NCBI GenBank assembly: GCA_013002925.1
Contig: JABDLQ010000022.1
Location: 1 to 10,597, forward strand
Origin: Gammaproteobacteria bacterium
Lineage (GTDB): Bacteria > Pseudomonadota > Gammaproteobacteria > Steroidobacterales > SZUA-146
Reading direction: 5' to 3'
DNA length: 10,597 bases
Shown here: positions 4,542 through 10,597 of the stretch, in pieces
Layout of the letters: each line of letters starts with the position of its first letter
How positions within the stretch are numbered: position 1 is the stretch's first letter
Program-made: the position numbers and the translations under genes
Notes under the pieces: generated by a model
Told to the model about the DNA's origin: nothing
Seen by the model: only the letters and a program-made list of their open reading frames with translations
Databases searched by the model: none

Positions 4542-6002
4542 TTGCAGGAATTCAGGCATTTTATTAACGGCAAGTTTGTTGGCTCGGCCAGCGGCGTGGT
4601 GTTTGACAACCGAAATCCGGTGGATGGCAGTTTGATCGGTCAGATCCATGAGGCAGGTCCTGCTGAAGTTAATGCCGCGGTCAGCGCTGCACGCGAAGCC
4701 CTGACGGGACCCTGGGCGCAACTAACCCAGGCACAGCGAACTTTGCTGTTGCAGCGTGTGGCCGCACGCATCACGGAACGCTTCGAAGACTTTTTACGCG
4801 CCGAATGTCTTGATACAGGTAAGCCGGCGACCATGGCACGGGAGGTCGATATTCCGCGTGGAGCGGCAAACTTTACCGCTTTTGCCGAAACCCTGGCCGC
4901 GCATCCCACTGAGTCGTTTCAACTCGATACGCCGGACGGCGCAGGCGCACTCAATTACGGATTACGCGGGCCAAAAGGCGTGATCGCCGTCATTTGCCCC
5001 TGGAATTTACCGCTGCTGCTCATGACGTTTAAAGTCGGACCGGCACTGGCCTGCGGCAACACCGTGGTGGTCAAGCCCTCCGAAGAAACTCCGGCCACCG
5101 CTACGTTGCTCGGTGAGGTGATGAATGAATGCGGGGTTCCCGCTGGCGTGTACAACGTGGTGCATGGCCTGGGTCCGCAGTCGGCGGGGGAACTGCTGAC
5201 CTCTCATGCCGGGATTGATGCAATCACATTTACCGGCGAAACCAGGACGGGGGAGCACATAATGCGCGCCGCCTCTGTCGGGTTGCGTAATATTTCGATG
5301 GAATGTGGCGGCAAAAACCCCGGCATCGTTTTTGCTGATTGCGACCTCGATAAAGCTGTCGAAGGAACGATGCGTTCGGCATTTTTAAACTGTGGACAGG
5401 TCTGTCTTGGCACCGAGCGTGTGTACGTAGAGCGGCCCGTTTTTGATGAATTTGTAACCCGCCTGAAACTCGGAGCAGCGCGACTTTCTCCAGGTGCACC
5501 CGATGATGCAAACGCCAATTTTGGTCCGTTGATCAGCCGTGAACATCAGGCCAAAGTATTATCTTATTACCGACTCGCCACAGCCGAAGGCGCGACTGTT
5601 GAAATTGGCGGTGGGGTTCCCGAGATGGGCGCGCCATTTGACGGCGGTGCCTGGATCGAGCCGACCATCTGGACCGGGCTGGCCGATGACGCCCGGGTCG
5701 TTACCGAGGAGATTTTCGGGCCGTGTTGTCACGTGCGCCCGTTTGATCGCGAGGACGAAGTGGTGGGTCTGGCCAATGACACCCGGTACGGACTTTGTGC
5801 GGTAGTCTGGACACAAAATGTGGCGCGGGCGGCACGCATGGCCGCCAGTCTCGAGGTGGGTCTGGTGTGGATCAATAGCTGGTATTTACGTGATTTGCGC
5901 ACCGCTTTTGGCGGGGCGAAACAATCGGGTATCGGTCGTGAAGGAGGAATTCATGGCCTGGAGTTTTACACCGAGCTCAAAAACGTTTGTGTCAAGCTGT
6001 GA
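4542..6002 (+). CDS. 2-hydroxymuconate / 2-aminomuconate 6-semialdehyde dehydrogenase
   Basis: A 486-residue NAD-dependent aldehyde dehydrogenase that oxidises a ring-cleavage semialdehyde to the muconate. Active-site residues are present: N155 (PWNLPL), K178 (KPSEETP), TGETRTG at 231-237, E254 (ECGGKNP) and C288 (GQVC). The C-terminus FGGAKQSGIGREGGIHGLEF with YTELKNVCVKL marks the DmpC/XylG/AmnC subgroup, as does WYLRDLR. From memory, the Pseudomonas 2-aminomuconate enzyme uses R120, N169, E268, C302 and R464; here R106, N155, E254, C288 and R450 all fit a constant offset of 14, which supports a dicarboxylate semialdehyde substrate. Aminomuconate and hydroxymuconate cannot be told apart, so no symbol is given. 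TTG 4542 is the start: an in-frame stop ends at 4538, and homologues begin with the same RHFINGKFV segment. The decarboxylase next door acts one or two steps later. Confidence 0.92.
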   Translation: MQEFRHFINGKFVGSASGVVFDNRNPVDGSLIGQIHEAGPAEVNAAVSAAREALTGPWAQLTQAQRTLLLQRVAARITERFEDFLRAECLDTGKPATMAREVDIPRGAANFTAFAETLAAHPTESFQLDTPDGAGALNYGLRGPKGVIAVICPWNLPLLLMTFKVGPALACGNTVVVKPSEETPATATLLGEVMNECGVPAGVYNVVHGLGPQSAGELLTSHAGIDAITFTGETRTGEHIMRAASVGLRNISMECGGKNPGIVFADCDLDKAVEGTMRSAFLNCGQVCLGTERVYVERPVFDEFVTRLKLGAARLSPGAPDDANANFGPLISREHQAKVLSYYRLATAEGATVEIGGGVPEMGAPFDGGAWIEPTIWTGLADDARVVTEEIFGPCCHVRPFDREDEVVGLANDTRYGLCAVVWTQNVARAARMAASLEVGLVWINSWYLRDLRTAFGGAKQSGIGREGGIHGLEFYTELKNVCVKL

Positions 6003-6129
6003 GTCGCGTCGTGACAGCAATGGAAGCGGTGCATGCGCAGGGTATGCAGGCTGCATGAGCAGCTGCCGTACGGGACCAAACCCACCAGAATTTTCTCGGC
6101 TGTGAGCGCCGACACCCCGGGAGTTGCCC
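6003..6129 (+). other. Operon spacer with a short inverted repeat
   Basis: This 127-nt gap within the operon has no convincing gene; a 15-codon frame at 6011-6058 is too short to support. An inverted repeat ATGCAG-G-CTGCAT lies at 6044-6056. GGGAG at 6119-6123 is the ribosome site of the decarboxylase gene. Confidence 0.5.
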
Positions 6130-6933
6130 ATGAGTGAAACTGACAATCATCTGACCACTTCGCAAATCAATGATCTTGCACAGCATCTTGAAAGCGCCGA
6201 GTTGAATGGTGTCGACGTGCACAAGATCACGGATGACTATCCGGACATGACCTGGAAGGATGCCTACGACATTCAGTGGGCCATACGTGCGCGCAAAGTT
6301 GCGGCCGGTCATCAGATGGTGGGCCTGAAAATGGGCCTGACTTCCTGGGCCAAGATGAAACAGATGGGGGTGGACACGCCCTGTTACGGTTTTTTGGCGG
6401 ATTATTTCGCTGTCCCTGATGGTGGCGAGATACACATGGATGAGCTGACTCACCCAAAAATCGAGGCCGAGATTGCGTTCGTAACCAATTCAATCCTGCG
6501 TGGTCCCGATGTCGATATCGACGTGGTTCTTGGCGCGACCGACTATGTGTTGCCGGCGATGGAGGTCATCGATTCGCGCTACAGGGATTTCAAGTTTGAT
6601 CTCAAAAGTGTCGTTGCTGACAACACCTCTGCAGCACGTTTTGTCACGGGGCAGAACACCGCAAAGATTCGCGACCTTGATCTCGAGACCCTCTCGGTCG
6701 AACTGGAAATCAACGGTGAAGTCGTCGAAAGCGGCACCGGGGCGGCGATACTGGGTCATCCCGCAAAAGCTATCGCGATGCTGGCGAACATGCTGGCGGA
6801 GCGGGGAAAAGTGATTCCGGCGGGCACCTTCGTCATGTGTGGAGCAATGACTGCGGCGGTGACGGTTAACAAAGGCGACCATGTGCGCGCACGCTACGAG
6901 GGGTTGGGTCATGTCGATGTACATTGTGTGTGA
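6130..6933 (+). CDS. dmpH: 4-oxalocrotonate decarboxylase
   Basis: A 267-residue cytoplasmic metal-dependent enzyme that decarboxylates 2-oxo-3-hexenedioate (4-oxalocrotonate) to 2-oxopent-4-enoate. It belongs to the hydratase/decarboxylase branch of the fumarylacetoacetase-like superfamily. The sequence follows DmpH/XylI closely: AEHIENAELN-like N-terminus (HLESAELNGVDVHKIT), DAYDIQWAIRARK, GLKMGLTSWAKM with K67, and TPCYGFLADYF. Mg/Mn ligands are probably E112 and E114 in HPKIEAEIAFV and E145 in AMEVIDSRY. LSVELEINGEVVESGTGAA and IPAGTFVMCGAMTAAV complete the fold. The related hydratase DmpE lacks the close SWAKM/LADYF wording, so decarboxylase is preferred. ATG 6130 has GGGAG six nt upstream; a TTG two codons earlier is less likely. 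DmpH usually works in complex with the hydratase, which is not in the window. Confidence 0.93.
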   Translation: MSETDNHLTTSQINDLAQHLESAELNGVDVHKITDDYPDMTWKDAYDIQWAIRARKVAAGHQMVGLKMGLTSWAKMKQMGVDTPCYGFLADYFAVPDGGEIHMDELTHPKIEAEIAFVTNSILRGPDVDIDVVLGATDYVLPAMEVIDSRYRDFKFDLKSVVADNTSAARFVTGQNTAKIRDLDLETLSVELEINGEVVESGTGAAILGHPAKAIAMLANMLAERGKVIPAGTFVMCGAMTAAVTVNKGDHVRARYEGLGHVDVHCV

Positions 6934-7029
6934 CAGGATCAGGACACAGGCAGGGGCTTGCGGCAACGTCGCCGTGGTTTGTGGTATCAACCGGTGCAGG
7001 CGTGGACTTGCTGTGCGATCGGGTTTGGC

Positions 7030-8250
7030 ATGAACGACACCCCGCAACAGACCATAGTCATTATTGGTGCCGGCCATGCGGGCGGTCAGGCTGCGGCCAG
7101 CCTGCGCCAAAATGGTTTTGATGGCGACATCATCGTGCTGGGCGACGAGAACTATCTGCCCTATCAGCGCCCGCCGCTGTCAAAAAAATATTTGTCCGGA
7201 GCGGAGAACCTGGAGCGTTTATACCTGCGGTCCGGGGATTTTTACGAAACAAAAAAAATCAGCGTGCGCACCGGCATCACGGTACGCGAGATAGACCGGG
7301 CGACCCACCGGCTTGTGACAGACGGTGGTGGCACCATCAGTTACGACAAACTACTGCTCGCAACAGGCGGCAGACCGCGCAGACTGCAGATTCCAGGTGC
7401 CACACTGGACGGAATTTTTTATCTGCGAACGATCGATGATGTTGACCGCATTCGCGCTGCACTGCCAACGGTGCGCAACCTGTGTGTTATTGGTGGTGGC
7501 TATATTGGTCTGGAAGTTGCCGCACAATGTCGCGCCATGGATATCAACGTGACGGTACTGGAGATGGAAGAGCGGTTGTTACACCGGGTGACCACCCCGG
7601 AGCTGAGTCAGTTTTATCATCAATTGCATACCAGCAACGGCGTCAGGATTGAGCTTGGCACATCCGCAACCGGGTTCAGCGGTGAACAGAGCGTGTCATC
7701 CGTCATGGCTGGAGACCGTTCTTTTGCAGCAGACCTGGTCATCGTTGGTATCGGCATCCTTCCGAACGTGGAACTTGCACAAAACGCAGGGCTTGAGTGC
7801 AATAACGGCATTGTCGTTAATGCTCACTGTCAAACCTCCGATCACGCTATCTATGCAGCGGGTGACTGTACCAACCACCCGAACCCGATATTGCAGCGCC
7901 GCATGCGGTTGGAGTCCGTACCAAACGCCATGGAACAGGCCAAGGTGGCTGCTGCTAACCTGTTGAATAAAAATGTAATTCATGATTCGGTGCCATGGTT
8001 TTGGAGTGATCAGTATGAACTCAAGCTGCAGATGGTTGGATTTGCCGCAGATGGTGACCAGCATATTCTGCGCGGCAGCATGGCAAACAGGCAATTTGCG
8101 GTATTTCATCTCAAAGATAACAGGATCGTCGGGGTGGATGCCGTCGGCCGACCGCGAGATTTTATGATGGGACGCAAGTTGTACGGGATGGAGGTCGATC
8201 CAACGATACTTGCCGATGAGACCACAGATCTAAAATCATTGGGTAAATAA
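7030..8250 (+). CDS. FAD/NAD(H) ferredoxin reductase, putidaredoxin/rhodocoxin reductase type
   Basis: A 406-residue cytoplasmic flavoprotein that passes electrons from NADH to a ferredoxin serving a P450 or Rieske oxygenase. Domains in order: FAD-binding GAGHAG (13-18) and PYQRPPLSK (44-52), then LLATGGRPR (109-117); NAD-binding GGGYIGLE (155-162), then VLEMEERLL; second FAD contact YAAGDC (275-280), then RLESVPNAMEQAK (293-305). The C-terminal reductase domain opens with PWFWSDQYELKLQMVG and ends near FMMGRKLYGM. All nucleotide motifs are intact and length is normal. ATG 7030 is used since the Rossmann motif begins about ten residues later; upstream frame extension is arginine-rich and unlike the family. 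The ribosome site is weak. The gap from the decarboxylase is 96 nt. No ferredoxin or oxygenase partner is in the window, so the physiological substrate is open. Confidence 0.93.
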   Translation: MNDTPQQTIVIIGAGHAGGQAAASLRQNGFDGDIIVLGDENYLPYQRPPLSKKYLSGAENLERLYLRSGDFYETKKISVRTGITVREIDRATHRLVTDGGGTISYDKLLLATGGRPRRLQIPGATLDGIFYLRTIDDVDRIRAALPTVRNLCVIGGGYIGLEVAAQCRAMDINVTVLEMEERLLHRVTTPELSQFYHQLHTSNGVRIELGTSATGFSGEQSVSSVMAGDRSFAADLVIVGIGILPNVELAQNAGLECNNGIVVNAHCQTSDHAIYAAGDCTNHPNPILQRRMRLESVPNAMEQAKVAAANLLNKNVIHDSVPWFWSDQYELKLQMVGFAADGDQHILRGSMANRQFAVFHLKDNRIVGVDAVGRPRDFMMGRKLYGMEVDPTILADETTDLKSLGK

Positions 8251-8273
8251 CAGTAACGAGCAGTTTTTTTGAA

Positions 8274-8303
8274 CATCGATATTTTACTATTGATGACCTT
8301 TTT
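8274..8303 (+). terminator. Possible weak terminator of the catabolic operon
   Basis: CATCGATA (8274-8281) pairs with TATTGATG (8288-8295), including one G-U pair, around a TTTTAC loop. ACC and then five T follow. The stem is AT-rich, so it would be weak. It lies 24 nt after the reductase stop codon. Confidence 0.4.
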
Positions 8304-8473
8304 AGAGTGGGTTTTGCACCCTGAAGCGCATAAGCTGTGAAATGATTAGAATAAGCAAATTGCTTGGTATAAGGTTGTGGGTGTAATCAGTAAATAGACG
8401 TCACTGGTAATGCTGACTGAGATTTTCTATGCTCACTGACATGCTGTCCGAACACGTGAATTTAAAGAATGGA

Positions 8474-8496
8474 TGGCGGCATGAAGCATGACGCCA
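8474..8496 (+). other. Strong hairpin in the leader of the OmpA-domain gene
   Basis: TGGCG and CATG pair with CATG and CGCCA around an AAG loop, with one G-A mismatch between the two stem halves: nine pairs in total. No T-run follows. It lies about 95 nt before the start codon. It could be an mRNA structure or a paired protein site. Confidence 0.45.
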
Positions 8497-8591
8497 GCGG
8501 GGCTGTGGCGAGCACACAGAAATGTTTATCGGGTGTCGGGTGCGGGGAAAAGCGCGCGGTGCAATAAATAGCCGGACAGGGGGATTACGAC

Positions 8592-10597
8592 ATGTACCAC
8601 GGAGCGCCGGGCAAGAAGCCTGACTTTATTACTGCTTGTCTTATCGCAGTGGCTTGTTGCGTCAGTCTGGTAAGCGCACAGGCACAGACGCAGACAGGTT
8701 GCGCGTCAGATCCCTGTCTGACGGGCGAAGGATATGCCGTCCATATCATGGGCTTTACCGAAGAGCGCCCGCCCACATCGTCGGACTCACCCCTTGCACG
8801 AACCAGCAACGACAGAGCCGACATCAGCGGCGAGTTCATTATCCGGCTGCCCGGGGGCGGGCAGATATGGGCAACCGAGGACGCCGCAACGGTGGACCCC
8901 AGGATCGCCGTGCATGCCAACCCGGTGATCGCGATCAATAATGGTCGGGTCGTCGCGCCGGTCGAATTTTTTGTCTATAAAAACTACGACGCCTTCATCG
9001 ACAAAGTCATGATCGATGTCTATGACGGCGCCAATTTTGATCGTTTAAAGCCCCTGGTGTCACTGGCAGTCCCGGACGGCGATTTTGTAAAAGTAACCTG
9101 GAACGGGCAGGCAGGGCGCGCTATTGCACTGGGTGACGAATTTTACTATCGGGTGCGTGCACTGGATGGCAATCGACGTGTGGACCGGACGGCGGAAAAA
9201 ACTATAACCGCGGTGTCAGTCAACGATGTCAATACACGCTCACGAAAAACACTGGAGCGCGCTGCTGGCAACGGGCCTGATAGCGCCCGGCAGACATCGG
9301 CGTCGCCATTGGATGACAAAGTTCTGGTGATGGTGCCGCCGATTGAAACGACCCGGCTGGAAACGCTGTCCTATACGCTGACACCGCGTTTCGATACACG
9401 CAAAACGATCCTGATGGACAATGACAAAGCGGATCTTGATCGCATCATTGAACAATGGCGCGGCGCTACGGATGTACAGCTGGTAAGTTCCGGACACACC
9501 GATCACGTACGCATTGCTCCTGAACATCGTGATGAATTCGCCAACAACCAGGTGCTGTCAGTAGCGCGGGCTGGTGCTGTTGCCGGGTATGTAGCCATGC
9601 GTCTGGGTTTGCGGCCCGATCAGATCAAGGTCGAGGGTTTTGGCAAGACACGGCCAGTGGCGACTAACAAAACGGCGGAAGGTCGTGCCCAAAACCGCCG
9701 TGTGGAGCTATCGATCACAGGCAACCGCGTGATTTCCGAGGTCACGCGACAAACGGCCATCTCTTTGTACGATCCAGCCTCTGAAAAGATGGTGCCGGTG
9801 ACCGGCAGTCTGGAAACGGCAATCGCTCAGATGGAGAAGACGGCTGGCATGATGACGCCACTATCAACCGGTGGCCGCGCTCCGGCGTCCTGCATGGAAA
9901 TGCAGTCCTATGGGCACGAATTGCAGGCAGTTTATGGCAGTAATGAACTGGTGGAACGCAATATCCCGATTTATGGCAGTCGGGTCAGAATCCATGCGCG
10001 TGATGTAGCGGGCAGTGCCGCATTGCGGATCAACCAGCACATGGTACCGATCGACACGCACGGAAAATTTGCGGTGGACTATGTGATGCCGGTGGGCAGC
10101 CACAAGTTTAACGTGGAGATGCTGAATACCGACTGTGCGGTGGTGGAGTCGGCCAAAATACCCGTGAAGGTCAGTGGCAAGCACATGTTTATTGTCGCGC
10201 TTGCCGACCTGACGGCGACGGCCGGAGATCTGGACGGGAGCCTCGAGCCACTGGCGGCGGACGATCGTTATGAAGAAAACTTTCTGGTTGAAGGTCGCCT
10301 GGCGTTTTACCTCAAGGGCAAGGTCCGCGGTAAATATCTGCTGACGGCACAGCTTGACACCGAAGAGGAACAGCTCAGCAATATTCTGGAAAAGCTGAGT
10401 GACAAGGATCCACGCGCGATTTTCCGGCGGCTTGATCCGGATCGTTATTATCCCGTTTACGGTGACGACTCGACTACGATCATGGACACCGATTCAATCG
10501 GCAAAATGTATTTTCGTGCCGACTGGGACAACTCGCGGGCCGTCTGGGGAAATTTCCACACCGGCTTTACCGGTACCGAACTGGCGCAGTACAACCG
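8592..10597 (+). CDS. Large secreted OmpA-domain envelope protein (3' end beyond the window)
   Basis: An uninterrupted frame of 668 codons runs off the right edge. The N-terminus has KK then a hydrophobic stretch ending LVSAQAQ, a signal peptide probably cut near residue 29-31. Residues 40-255 are of unknown type, rich in beta-strand-like sequence, with a low-complexity linker near 225-245. An OmpA C-terminal-like domain covers about 259-375: SGHTD (300-304), LSVARAGAVAGYV, GFGKTRPV and GRAQNRRVEL, consistent with peptidoglycan binding. After it come further beta-like segments and RYYPVYGDDSTT, GKMYFRADWDNS and WGNFHTGFTGTELAQYNR. That wording is, as I recall it, seen in very large OmpA-containing outer-membrane proteins, where a barrel-like part follows. 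AGGGGG about eight nt upstream supports the ATG at 8592. It appears to be its own transcription unit. Total length and cargo or adhesion role cannot be judged. Confidence 0.88.
   Translation, partial: MYHGAPGKKPDFITACLIAVACCVSLVSAQAQTQTGCASDPCLTGEGYAVHIMGFTEERPPTSSDSPLARTSNDRADISGEFIIRLPGGGQIWATEDAATVDPRIAVHANPVIAINNGRVVAPVEFFVYKNYDAFIDKVMIDVYDGANFDRLKPLVSLAVPDGDFVKVTWNGQAGRAIALGDEFYYRVRALDGNRRVDRTAEKTITAVSVNDVNTRSRKTLERAAGNGPDSARQTSASPLDDKVLVMVPPIETTRLETLSYTLTPRFDTRKTILMDNDKADLDRIIEQWRGATDVQLVSSGHTDHVRIAPEHRDEFANNQVLSVARAGAVAGYVAMRLGLRPDQIKVEGFGKTRPVATNKTAEGRAQNRRVELSITGNRVISEVTRQTAISLYDPASEKMVPVTGSLETAIAQMEKTAGMMTPLSTGGRAPASCMEMQSYGHELQAVYGSNELVERNIPIYGSRVRIHARDVAGSAALRINQHMVPIDTHGKFAVDYVMPVGSHKFNVEMLNTDCAVVESAKIPVKVSGKHMFIVALADLTATAGDLDGSLEPLAADDRYEENFLVEGRLAFYLKGKVRGKYLLTAQLDTEEEQLSNILEKLSDKDPRAIFRRLDPDRYYPVYGDDSTTIMDTDSIGKMYFRADWDNSRAVWGNFHTGFTGTELAQYN

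Larger units (their letters stand above)
8251..8591. other. Intergenic region before the OmpA-domain gene
   Basis: No gene is seen in 341 nt. It holds a weak terminator-like hairpin (8274-8303), an inverted repeat AAGCAA-A-TTGCTT (8353-8365), a direct repeat TCACTG-N2/3-ATGCTG (8401-8415 and 8433-8446), and a strong hairpin (8474-8496). A TATAAG at 8368-8373 could be a -10 box but lacks a good -35. AGGGGG at 8578-8583 is the ribosome site of the next gene. Confidence 0.5.

Noticed and set aside
6011..6058. 15-codon plus-strand frame in the dehydrogenase-decarboxylase gap
   Set aside because: It is too short, with no ribosome site and no sign of conservation visible here.
6490..7110. 206-codon minus-strand open frame across the decarboxylase and reductase genes
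   Set aside because: It is opposite two clearly real genes, with no recognisable domain.

Overview
The window looks like a chromosomal segment of a gammaproteobacterium, perhaps marine or environmental. This rests on recognised families: a CspA-type cold-shock protein with a long leader, an NnrU-type membrane protein, a PqqB-like secreted metallo-hydrolase, meta-cleavage enzymes closest in motif to pseudomonad DmpC/AmnC and DmpH, and a large OmpA-domain envelope protein. Species cannot be fixed by eye. No rRNA, tRNA, CRISPR array, integrase or transposase was seen.

Left part (1-1746, all genes on the minus strand): the N-terminus of a lipoprotein c-type cytochrome running off the left edge; a cold-shock protein gene with a near-consensus promoter, a leader of about 150 nt and a strong terminator; and an NnrU-family membrane protein. 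The spacers hold short inverted and direct repeats.

Middle part (about 2018-8250, all plus strand, probably one operon or two): an interrupted small membrane-protein frame, a PqqB-like MBL-fold protein with a signal peptide, a family III (CaiB/BaiF) CoA-transferase, a 2-hydroxy-/2-aminomuconate semialdehyde dehydrogenase, a 4-oxalocrotonate decarboxylase, and a putidaredoxin-reductase-type FAD protein. The dehydrogenase and decarboxylase fit one route: ring-cleavage semialdehyde to (amino/hydroxy)muconate, then 4-oxalocrotonate to 2-oxopent-4-enoate. The ring-cleaving dioxygenase, deaminase or tautomerase, hydratase and aldolase are not in the window. The roles of the CoA-transferase, MBL protein and reductase in this pathway are unknown. 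Several genes here lack an ATG start.

Right part (8251-10597): a 341-nt spacer with a weak terminator-like hairpin, a direct repeat and a strong hairpin, then a large secreted protein with a central OmpA C-terminal-like (peptidoglycan-binding) domain that runs off the right edge.

No clearly new system is proved. The best leads are the atypical MBL active site in an operon with meta-cleavage enzymes, the in-frame stop that splits a small membrane protein upstream, and the nested inverted repeats on the cold-shock promoter.
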